Assembly: GCA_900314645.1 (NCBI GenBank)
Contig: OMWB01000010.1
Span: 68,893-108,033 of the forward strand
Reading direction: 5' to 3'
Length of the DNA stretch: 39,141 nucleotides
DNA from: an uncultured Actinomycetes bacterium
GTDB lineage: Bacteria > Actinomycetota > Coriobacteriia > Coriobacteriales > Atopobiaceae
Made by a program: the position numbers and the translations under genes. Of the stretch, positions 8,394 through 15,849 are shown piece after piece. The first letter of the stretch is position 1. Every line of letters begins with the position of its first letter. The notes beneath the pieces were generated by a model. It was not told where the DNA came from. It was given only the letters and a program-made list of their open reading frames with translations, and did no database searches.

Positions 8394-8470
8394 AAAAATG
8401 TACCCTTTACGGCAACTATTCGGACTGTCGTTTCGGGAGGCCGAATAGTTACCGTAAAGGGTACTTTTTT
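8394..8470. repeat. Family A palindromic repeat, copy 1
   Basis: An intergenic palindrome of about 77 bp: AAAAATGTACCCTTTACGG and a matching right arm ending AAAGGGTACTTTTTT, with CTATTCGG/CCGAATAG inside the arms. It lies about 50 bp upstream of the PucR-type regulator at 8520. Its left flank (TCGCTCC) and centre match copy 2 at 12648. It could act as a terminator in either direction because of the flanking A and T runs. Confidence 0.9.
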
Positions 8471-8519
8471 GCCGAGTATTTGTATACTTTCACAAAACGC
8501 ATTCCTCAAAGGAGAGACG

Positions 8520-9722
8520 ATGGACCTTGCCGAGAAGAAGCTTGCCCTGTTTGACGCGCATCTGAGCCATAGGGGGCTGCAGCACCTCGTTGACGTCGCT
8601 GCGGAGCTTCTCGGCAACCCGCTTTTCATGGCTGACATGAGCATGGGTATCGTCTGCAAGAGCTCCAATATGGGTGAGGGCGAGCAGGACTTTTCAGCCG
8701 AAGGCGACCCGGATCGCCAATATGGTCTTGCGAAGCAGGCTGCGGATGCGGGATTCATGGATTGGATTTACCATCATGACCAGCCAGTTATTGGCGAGTT
8801 TGAGGGTCAGCCCCGTTACCTTTCCGCCCGTGTGCGCGATGGTGGGCAGGTGTTGGGGCATGTGGTCGTTGTCGAGGTGAATCGGCAGTTCTCGTCTGAC
8901 GACGAGGCGCTGCTCCCGGTGTTTTGTCAGACACTTTCCTATGAGCTCCGTCGTACGCGCAGTGACGGGTCGTCGGCGGGCGCATGCGGGCCGTTGCTGG
9001 GCGAGCTGATAGCGGGATCTACGCGCGAGGAAGATGACGCGCGCAAACGTCTGCAGGCCCTTGGTTTTGCGCTCTCCAAGACCGTTAGGCTTGTGCTCTT
9101 CCGTCCGATTGATGAGCGGAAGGTCATTTCGTTAGCGTATCTTCGTGCCCAGCTTGAGCAGGCGTTTCATGGGTCGATGGGCATCATTCAGGGCAATGAA
9201 TGCCTTCAGGTGATTAACGGGACGCTGAGCATTGGACAGCTTAGCGAGAGAATCTCGAAGTCAGTCTATTGCGGTGGCATGGCCGTTGGTGTGAGCAGGC
9301 CCTTTGACAACGTTACGCTTTTGGACTGGGCGTATCGTCAAGCGGATGCGGCCATCCGCCTTGCGGATGCCTCTCGTGAGGGGGCAGTCAATACCTATGA
9401 TGATGTCGCTGCACAACATCTTCTTGAGGTTGCTACTGCGTCAGATGCTCGGGCCCAGGAGGCGTTTGTCGTTCCGGAGATTGCGCTTATCGAGGCCTTC
9501 GACGCGCGCGACCACACGGACTACCTGCGGAGTTTGGCGACGTATCTCAACAGCGGGCGCAATGTGGCGAAGGCTGCCCGCGCGCTGGGCGTGCATAAGA
9601 ACTCAATGTATTACCGCATCCAACGTCTTGAAGAGCTCGCTGGCATAGACCTCGCTGACGAGCGCACTTGCTTCCTCCTGCAGCTCTCTCTGGCGCTGAA
9701 AGGGTATGGTCCAAAGTCCTAG
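8520..9722 (+). CDS. PucR/CdaR-family transcriptional regulator
   Basis: A 400-residue regulator. The C-terminal ~55 residues carry the PucR-type HTH (SGRNVAKAARALGVHKNSMYYR, split here as SGRNVAKAARAL then GVHKNSMYYR, then IQRLEELAGIDL). The central part resembles the degenerate cyclase-like (GGDEF-like) domain common in CdaR/PucR proteins, and the N-terminal ~150 residues look like a GAF/PAS-type sensing domain. AAAGGAGAGACG precedes the ATG at 8520. It lies 123 bp upstream of the two LigM-like genes on the same strand, so those are the likely targets. Together with the PucR gene at the left edge, the island has two regulators of this type. Confidence 0.9.
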   Translation: MDLAEKKLALFDAHLSHRGLQHLVDVAAELLGNPLFMADMSMGIVCKSSNMGEGEQDFSAEGDPDRQYGLAKQAADAGFMDWIYHHDQPVIGEFEGQPRYLSARVRDGGQVLGHVVVVEVNRQFSSDDEALLPVFCQTLSYELRRTRSDGSSAGACGPLLGELIAGSTREEDDARKRLQALGFALSKTVRLVLFRPIDERKVISLAYLRAQLEQAFHGSMGIIQGNECLQVINGTLSIGQLSERISKSVYCGGMAVGVSRPFDNVTLLDWAYRQADAAIRLADASREGAVNTYDDVAAQHLLEVATASDARAQEAFVVPEIALIEAFDARDHTDYLRSLATYLNSGRNVAKAARALGVHKNSMYYRIQRLEELAGIDLADERTCFLLQLSLALKGYGPKS

Positions 9723-9845
9723 CATTTGGAAGATCTTCTAAACGCCCCTCCGCTTTGCTGTGACTATGCCTGTGTTCCTGAACGCAGTATCCTCGTACGC
9801 TCTCCTTAAGGCAGGCCCTATCAGAACAGCGTATGAGGAGGCAAC

Positions 9846-11222
9846 ATGTCCCTGGATAACCACGTTCTTCCCTTTGACCCTTGGCACCCCATCCCTGACC
9901 CTCCAGCAGCGAGCTATTCGTTCTCGCTCTCCATGCAGATCTCGCCTTACGAGTACACCAACTGGCGCGACGAGACCATGTCGTGGAAGACTACCTGCTA
10001 CCTGCACGCAGGCCTTAATCCCACCGATACGCTCGCGATCCGCGGCGAGCGCGTGCTCGATTTCCTCGCCAAAGTCTGCGTGACAAACATGGATAACTTC
10101 GAGGTCGGTCGCATCAAGCACGGCGTGTGTGTCGACGAACAAGGCCGTATCGTTGTAGATGGCGTTATGATGCGTACTGCCGAGGACGAGGTCACGACGT
10201 ACTGGATGTCGCCCCTCATCAACCATTACGTCAAGAACCTCTATGGCGAGGAGTTCGGTGTGACCGGCGAGGTCTTAACCGGCAAGGTCTTTCTCTTCCA
10301 GATCGGCGGGCCGAAATCCCTAGAGGTTGTCGAAAAGGCTACTGGCGAGAACTTCCATGATATGAAGCATCTTCGATTCCGCGATTCCACGATTTGCGGG
10401 CATCCCGTGAGGATCTGCAGGGTTGGCATGGCGGGTACGCTCGCATATGAGGTGCACGGGGCGTTCGAGGATACCTACGAGATCTACAGTAAGCTCTGGG
10501 AAGTCGGCCAGCCACTTGGCATGCGCCGTCTGGGTTCGCACTGCTACTGCATGAATCATGGCGAGAACGGTTATCCGCAGTTCGGAGTCCACTTCGCCTA
10601 CCCTATACCAGAAGACCAAGAATTCCTCGACTATGTGCGCACGACTGAGGACAGGCTCCAAAACGGGATCTTCGTCGTCGAGGGCAAGGTCATGCTGGAC
10701 GGGTCAGCTGCCGACAATCGTGACTACTTTGTGCACAACCCCTACGAGTTAGGATGGGGGAAGATGATCAAGTTCGATCACGACTTCATCGGCAGGGAAG
10801 CCTGCGAGCGACTCTCATCCGACCCCTCGACCCGCAAAATCGTGACCTATGAATGGAACGCCGATGATGTCGCTGAGGTCTTTGCAAGCCAGTTCAGGGG
10901 TGATGAGGAGGAGCCATACAAGCCCATTGAGGGACCGAGTGACACCACTTTCTGGTTGGGCGGTATCACTCATCACGATCTCGTCCTTGATGAGGCGGGC
11001 AACGTCATCGGCACCTCGTTCGGCCGTCAGAACGCCTGCTACTTCCGCCACATGATCTCGATTGGCTGTGTCGATCCGGCGTTTGCTGCCGAGGGCACCG
11101 AGGTGTACGTCGTGTGGGGCAACCCCGGCCAGCGTCAGAAGCGCATTCGTGCCACCATCGTGCGTTATCCGTACAACAACGTGATGCGTAGCGACTCAAC
11201 CGATGTCAGCAAGGCCCAGTAA
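9846..11222 (+). CDS. LigM/DesA-like tetrahydrofolate-dependent O-demethylase, GcvT fold
   Basis: A 458-residue protein of the GcvT fold whose length and motifs match the THF-dependent aryl-methyl-ether demethylases LigM and DesA of sphingomonads rather than short T-proteins. From recollected LigM sequence, shared stretches include NWRDE plus a nearby W, IRGERVLDFL, GMAGTLAYEVHG, NPYELGWG, KFDHDFIGRE (residues ~309-318), and WNADDVAEVFASQF. Such enzymes move a methyl group from a methoxylated aromatic to THF, giving 5-methyl-THF. It is cytosolic, with no signal peptide. GAGGAGG precedes the ATG, and a paralogue follows 44 nt downstream. No corrinoid protein or activating enzyme is nearby. The exact substrate is unknown; DmdA-like or betaine demethylation cannot be excluded. 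Confidence 0.8.
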   Translation: MSLDNHVLPFDPWHPIPDPPAASYSFSLSMQISPYEYTNWRDETMSWKTTCYLHAGLNPTDTLAIRGERVLDFLAKVCVTNMDNFEVGRIKHGVCVDEQGRIVVDGVMMRTAEDEVTTYWMSPLINHYVKNLYGEEFGVTGEVLTGKVFLFQIGGPKSLEVVEKATGENFHDMKHLRFRDSTICGHPVRICRVGMAGTLAYEVHGAFEDTYEIYSKLWEVGQPLGMRRLGSHCYCMNHGENGYPQFGVHFAYPIPEDQEFLDYVRTTEDRLQNGIFVVEGKVMLDGSAADNRDYFVHNPYELGWGKMIKFDHDFIGREACERLSSDPSTRKIVTYEWNADDVAEVFASQFRGDEEEPYKPIEGPSDTTFWLGGITHHDLVLDEAGNVIGTSFGRQNACYFRHMISIGCVDPAFAAEGTEVYVVWGNPGQRQKRIRATIVRYPYNNVMRSDSTDVSKAQ

Positions 11223-11266
11223 CGGCAAGGCGGCGTCCCCAGCACCCTCAAAGTGAAGGAAGCATC

Positions 11267-12604
11267 ATGTCCTCCCCAGAGTTCAAGCCCAGTCCCTTCC
11301 TGCAGAACCGCATCCCGCAGAACACAACCTTTACCAGCCACGAGGGAATGTTCCTTCCCATGTCCGATGACGGCCGCTTTCCCATCCAGCCGTTTTCCTA
11401 CACGGGCTGGCTCGACGAGGAGCTCTCTTGGTACGACACCTGCTACGTCCATGGTGGCCTCAATCCCGCAATGAACTACCTCATCCACGGCATCGAGTAC
11501 CTTGACTTCCTCACCGCCGCGAGCGTCAACACCTTCAAGAAGTATCCCGTGGGCAAGGCGCGCCACGTCATCATCTTGCAGCCCAACGGCAAGATCATGA
11601 ACGACGGTATCGTGATGCGCCTTGCTGAGGACACCTTCTACTCCATGTTCCTGCCCGATCCAGCGCTCCTCAACCACCTCTTCTTCCAGGATCGCTTCTC
11701 CTTCGAGGTCGAGGACTGCACCGAGAGCCACTTCTTCTACCAGATGTGCGGCCCGCGCTCCCTGGAGGTCGTGGAGCAGGCAACGAAGACCGATCTCCAC
11801 GACCTGGGCTTCATGTGGCTGAGGCAGGGCCTGAAGATCGCTGGTCACGAGGTCTTCGTGCTGCGCACTGGCATGGCTGGAACCCTGGGCTATGAGATCC
11901 ATGGCCTTACCGAGGACTGCCAGGATGTGCTTGAGGAGGTCCTGCGCGTGGGGGAGCCTTACGGCATTCGCCAGCTGGGCAAGTTCACGTATGTCTCCTG
12001 CCATTGCGAGGGCTCCATCCCGCAGGGTACCGAGCACTACGCGTTCCCCATCCCTGGCGTTGAGTGGAACATTTCGGGCTCTCTTCCCGCCGACAGTGAC
12101 CTCGTCTACCGCACTCCCATGGAGAACGGCTGGCAGAAGATGGTGCGCATGGACCACGACTTCATTGGCAAGGAGGCCGTGGAAGCAGAGCTCGCGGGCA
12201 ACTATCGCACCGCTTGCACGCTTATCTGGGACGTCGACTCCATTGCCGAGGCCGTGAAGGCGAGCATGGACCCCACGCGCCGCGTCGACCCCATTGAGTA
12301 TCCCATCGACTACGACTTCGTCTTGGGCAACGGCACGCTGCACATCGACGAGGTCTACGACGGCGACACCTTCGTTGGCTGTTCATCCGGCCGAATGTTC
12401 TCAAGCAAGACGCGCCAGATGATCTCGATCGGCACCATCGACCACGGACTTGTGGAGGAGGGCAGGGAGCTCGAGGTCCTCTGGGGCAACAAGGGCACCG
12501 ACCAGGTGCGCATCAAGTGCCGTGTGAGCCTGTTCCCCTATATCAAGGAAGGTCGCAACGAGAGCTTCGATACCGAGACCATTCCGCATCCCGTGTTTGA
12601 GTAA
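11267..12604 (+). CDS. LigM/DesA-like O-demethylase paralogue, GcvT fold
   Basis: A 445-residue paralogue of the preceding protein. Shared landmarks are the Trp-rich N-terminal stretch (WLDEELSWYDTCYVHGGLNP here, WRDETMSWKTTCYLHAGLNP there), GMAGTLGYEIHG, and DHDFIGKEA (residues 296-304). The proteins diverge strongly elsewhere, so they may act on different substrates or form a heteromer. It lies 44 nt downstream in the same operon, with GAAGGAAGC upstream of the ATG. Unlike its neighbour it has an extra proline-rich N-terminal segment (~35 residues). The expected reaction is methyl transfer from an ether or related methyl donor to THF. The transcript probably ends at the palindrome at 12648. 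Confidence 0.78.
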   Translation: MSSPEFKPSPFLQNRIPQNTTFTSHEGMFLPMSDDGRFPIQPFSYTGWLDEELSWYDTCYVHGGLNPAMNYLIHGIEYLDFLTAASVNTFKKYPVGKARHVIILQPNGKIMNDGIVMRLAEDTFYSMFLPDPALLNHLFFQDRFSFEVEDCTESHFFYQMCGPRSLEVVEQATKTDLHDLGFMWLRQGLKIAGHEVFVLRTGMAGTLGYEIHGLTEDCQDVLEEVLRVGEPYGIRQLGKFTYVSCHCEGSIPQGTEHYAFPIPGVEWNISGSLPADSDLVYRTPMENGWQKMVRMDHDFIGKEAVEAELAGNYRTACTLIWDVDSIAEAVKASMDPTRRVDPIEYPIDYDFVLGNGTLHIDEVYDGDTFVGCSSGRMFSSKTRQMISIGTIDHGLVEEGRELEVLWGNKGTDQVRIKCRVSLFPYIKEGRNESFDTETIPHPVFE

Positions 12605-12647
12605 CGCCTAGCGGGGCGCGGGTTCCGAACCGCGTCCCACTCGCTCC

Positions 12648-12725
12648 AAAAATGTACCCTTTATGGCAACTATTCGGCCTTTCGTTTCGGGAGGCCGAAT
12701 AGTTGCCGTAAAGGGTACGTTTTTG
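12648..12725. repeat. Family A palindromic repeat, copy 2
   Basis: Arms CAAAAATGTACCCTTTATGG and its complement ending AAAGGGTACGTTTTT, with CTATTCGG/CCGAATAG inside. It sits between convergent genes (ends at 12604 and 12747), a position that suits a bidirectional terminator. It shares the flank TCGCTCC and most of the centre with copy 1. Confidence 0.9.
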
Positions 12726-12746
12726 TCGCGGTACTAACGGCCCCGC

Positions 12747-13604
12747 CTATCCTGGCAGGTTGATGAGCACCAGCGCAAGGATGACGAGGGCGATGGCGAC
12801 GTTGTCTCGCCGCGTGAGCTTCTCGTGCATGACGAGGGCGTTCGCTGCGTAGGTGAGGAGCACGACGCCCATGCTGAAGCCCGTGTACACCACGTAGGCG
12901 GGAAGCTCCATCAGTGCGCGAAGCATGAGGTCGGTCGAGAAGAAGTTGAAGACGCCGAGCATGGCCCCGCAGGCGATGTCGACACCTTGCGGCCGCTCGT
13001 GGGCTCGCAAGAGCATGACGAGGCAGACGGTAAAGGCCGTCGCGAACGTTATAAGGATGAACGCCTCCTCATATGCTGGATTGCTGGTGGCTTCGAAGAC
13101 CTTGGGCATGGTGTCGGCGAGGCCGCCGGCGAGGACCATCGGCACGAGGAACCCCCGAGTTGCAGAGGTGGGCTGGTCGGACTGCGGGGCGGTGTCCGAC
13201 GGGATGCTCAAAAGGGCGGTGGCCATGACCGCAACTGCGATGCCGCCCGCTCCGGCTAGGGTGGGGTACTCGTCGAACAGCACGATCGAGAGTGCCATGG
13301 GGATGACGGCGCCCATACGGAAGAGGGAGGACGAGACCGTGGCACCGTTGACGCGAACGTTCAACTGTAGCAGGGCAAATGTGGCGATGAACAGCACTCC
13401 CGTGATGAGGCCGAGCGCGCACACTCGCGTACCGACCTCGCCAACGGCAAGCCCGGAGCGCACGGCCGACAGCGCGGACAGAACCGTCGCCGTGAGGTAG
13501 TTGAAGAGCAGCAGCGCCCAGCGGTTTTCGCTGCGCGACCCCGCAAACTTCATCGTGAGCGCGTTGCCTGCGCTTGCGATTGTTGCCAGCAGAAGGAAAA
13601 GCAT
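12747..13604 (-). CDS. EamA/DMT-family transporter
   Basis: A 285-residue, mostly hydrophobic protein with about ten membrane segments in two halves, the layout of drug/metabolite transporters. The second-half signature LTYAANALVMHEKLTRRDN resembles the EamA end pattern (helix, conserved Glu, loop, last helix). It is last in a four-gene minus-strand operon (alpha/beta hydrolase, half EamA, MBL hydrolase, this gene), 15 nt after the MBL gene. It may export or import the compound processed by the two hydrolases. Substrate unknown. Confidence 0.85.
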   Translation of the reverse strand: MLFLLLATIASAGNALTMKFAGSRSENRWALLLFNYLTATVLSALSAVRSGLAVGEVGTRVCALGLITGVLFIATFALLQLNVRVNGATVSSSLFRMGAVIPMALSIVLFDEYPTLAGAGGIAVAVMATALLSIPSDTAPQSDQPTSATRGFLVPMVLAGGLADTMPKVFEATSNPAYEEAFILITFATAFTVCLVMLLRAHERPQGVDIACGAMLGVFNFFSTDLMLRALMELPAYVVYTGFSMGVVLLTYAANALVMHEKLTRRDNVAIALVILALVLINLPG

Positions 13605-13619
13605 CGGCCAATCCCGCTC

Positions 13620-14330
13620 TTACAGCTCAAACTGCTCGTCGAAGCAGATGCGGCTTCGCCACGGCGCAAGCCGCGCGCTGTCAGCGAGTGCCATGGCCTC
13701 CGCGCGCATGTCGCGGTAGTGCATGGGAACCACCACGTCGGCGCCAACTTGCTTCATGAAGAGCTCGATGCCACGGTCGCCCTCGGCACCAGCCCGCGGC
13801 GTGATGGGAAGTAGGGCGAGCTCAATGTGCTTGCCTTCCAGAACCTCGAGGAAGTAGCTGCACTGCGCCTCACTGAACTCGTTGAGCTTGCGGTCGCGCT
13901 CGGGCCACCACCACACGCTGAGGTCACCCGCGTGATAGATGGTGCGGCCGTCCACGTTTACGCAGAAGGCCAGACCCTCGTCGGTGGAATTGAGCGTGGT
14001 GACCTCCATGCCCTCGTCAATCTCGTAGATCTGCTCGGGCTCGCATGCCACCACGTCGAGGTCGAGCTCGGGCGGCGCGTTGTGCGAGATGGGAGCGTCA
14101 ACGATGTAGGTGGGCTCACATCCAGGGAAATGCTCGGCCAGCTGCCAAATGACGGGCACGTAGTGGTCCGCGTGCGCATGCGAGACAAACACGTACAGCT
14201 TGCGGTCAGGACGAATGAGTTCAAGGTCGTGAGCCAGCATCTCGTGCGAGATGGGATACCAGTCAAACAGGAGCGTGCGCTGCTTGAACTCGATGAGAAA
14301 GCCCGAGTGATAGAGGTGCGTGACGCGCAT
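13620..14330 (-). CDS. Metallo-beta-lactamase-fold hydrolase
   Basis: A 236-residue MBL-fold protein with HxHxDH as SHAHADHY near residue 50, YHAGD in the middle, and the late PMHYRD. It is cytosolic with no signal peptide and distinct from the MBL protein at 7433. GGAAGGAG precedes the ATG. It is the third gene of the minus-strand operon between two EamA-type transporters, which points to a role in handling a transported compound. Substrate unknown. Confidence 0.87.
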   Translation of the reverse strand: MRVTHLYHSGFLIEFKQRTLLFDWYPISHEMLAHDLELIRPDRKLYVFVSHAHADHYVPVIWQLAEHFPGCEPTYIVDAPISHNAPPELDLDVVACEPEQIYEIDEGMEVTTLNSTDEGLAFCVNVDGRTIYHAGDLSVWWWPERDRKLNEFSEAQCSYFLEVLEGKHIELALLPITPRAGAEGDRGIELFMKQVGADVVVPMHYRDMRAEAMALADSARLAPWRSRICFDEQFEL

Positions 14331-14369
14331 GGCACTCCTTCCATATGGCCGTTTGACCTGCTGTTTGTT

Positions 14370-14795
14370 CTACCGATTGATGAAGATGAGCCCGATGATG
14401 CAGAGCACGATGCCGATGAGCTTGCTGGCCGTCAGCGGTTCGTGGTAGACAAGCGCCCCCACCGCGAGCAGGCTGATGGCCAAAAACCCGCTCTGCACCA
14501 CCGAGGCCGCACTCACCTGCCAGCCCACGCGGTACGCAAAGATGAACCCCACCTCGAGGCCCACGATGACAAATCCCAGCACAAACGGGGCCCAGTTGAG
14601 GTGCGCATACTCCTTGACGAGGTTGCCCCCGCGCGTAAACAGATGGTAGAGAACAGCCGACGCCATGGCGCCTACCAGGTACGTGACGGTAAGCGAGGCA
14701 AACGGGTTAAGGTCGCCTGGCACGCTCTTCGAACAGATCTGGTAGACGATGTTTGAGAGCACGACCAGCGCGATGGGCCAGATGTATGAGAGCAC
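14370..14795 (-). CDS. Half-size EamA-domain membrane protein
   Basis: A single EamA repeat of 141 residues with four to five membrane segments, ending in the typical last-helix pattern (YHEPLTASKLIGIVLCIIGL). Full transporters have two such repeats, so it probably works as a dimer, as small multidrug-resistance-like proteins do, or with the EamA protein two genes downstream. I chose the GTG at 14795 because GGAGGA lies just upstream; a GTG at 14831 has no ribosome site. It is second in the operon. Confidence 0.8.
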   Translation of the reverse strand: MLSYIWPIALVVLSNIVYQICSKSVPGDLNPFASLTVTYLVGAMASAVLYHLFTRGGNLVKEYAHLNWAPFVLGFVIVGLEVGFIFAYRVGWQVSAASVVQSGFLAISLLAVGALVYHEPLTASKLIGIVLCIIGLIFINR

Positions 14796-14834
14796 TGATC
14801 CTCCAGTGGACAGCCGCCGCAAGGCGGTCACAGA

Positions 14835-15671
14835 TTACTTCCCGGTCTTCAGGAACTCCTCGAGACGGGCGTTGAACTCGTCAGGATACTGCGCCGCCAT
14901 GAGGTGGCCGCCCATTACATAGGTCGGCGTCTCGGGGCAGAGGGCGTTGAACCACGGCTCGGCGATGTCCGCCCAATGCTTTGCGATGAACATGAGCGTG
15001 GGAACCTTCTGCGCGGCCTCCTGAGCGATGGCACGGTAGTCAGAGAGAATCGCGTCGCCGAAGAGCTCGTGCGCGACCCAATACGGCGTGCGGGCGCCCA
15101 TGTCCATGAAGTAGTCGTACTGGTCTGGCGTGATGTCGCCCTCCCACATGACCTCGCGCAGGTACTCGTCCCAGAAGGCGCGGCTGTTCTCGGGGCTGAT
15201 GAGCACGCGCGTCATGACCTCGGAGAGCTCCGCGGGGCTTCCCTCGGTCCAAGCAGCGGGATCCTCGTTGTGCGGCAGCGGGCTCATGTCAACGCAGACA
15301 ACGCCGGCCACGCTCTCCACCCCGGCCTGCTCGAGGTAGCTCCAAGCCTCAAGGTTGCCACAGCTCCATCCGATGAGCGTGGGCTTCTGGATGCCCAGAG
15401 CTTCCACCACCTTGATGAGGTCAGCTCCGTGGGTCTGGTAGTCGTTACCCATGGGGCACTTGGTGGAGAGGCCCTGGCCGCGCGGGTCGACAAGCACCAC
15501 GCGATATGCGCCCTTGAAGTGCTCGAGCTGGTGCATGAACACCTCGCCAGAGAACGTCAAGCCCGGGATGAAGACGAGGGCAGGGGCGTCCTCGGCTCCG
15601 GCATCCCATACGTGAATCTGTACTCCCGGTGCAACGGTGATGAACTTTGACTCGGTGCGCTCTGCGGACAT
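14835..15671 (-). CDS. Alpha/beta-hydrolase
   Basis: A 278-residue alpha/beta hydrolase. The nucleophile elbow is GWSCG (Ser in the centre), the acid is probably the Asp of VDMSPLP or a later one, and the catalytic His is in GGHLMAA near the end. The oxyanion region is IPGLTFSG and the early Asp motif VDPRGQGLS. No signal peptide. The ATG at 15671 has GAAGGAGGAG directly upstream. It is first in the minus-strand operon and diverges from iorA with a gap of 178 bp. Probably an esterase or C-C hydrolase; substrate unknown. Confidence 0.88.
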   Translation of the reverse strand: MSAERTESKFITVAPGVQIHVWDAGAEDAPALVFIPGLTFSGEVFMHQLEHFKGAYRVVLVDPRGQGLSTKCPMGNDYQTHGADLIKVVEALGIQKPTLIGWSCGNLEAWSYLEQAGVESVAGVVCVDMSPLPHNEDPAAWTEGSPAELSEVMTRVLISPENSRAFWDEYLREVMWEGDITPDQYDYFMDMGARTPYWVAHELFGDAILSDYRAIAQEAAQKVPTLMFIAKHWADIAEPWFNALCPETPTYVMGGHLMAAQYPDEFNARLEEFLKTGK

Positions 15672-15849
15672 GGCTCCTCCTTCGGTCGTCGGGATGACGC
15701 ACCCCATCATAGCGAACCACGTGTTCTTCACCTGCAGCGCATCTCGACATCGTCGACCAACGCTTCAACCGTGTGAACAACTCCGCCCTCCACACCCCAA
15801 GGTGCTAAGGTTGCTGATGTTCCATCGACTGCATGAGCAGGGGGACTGC

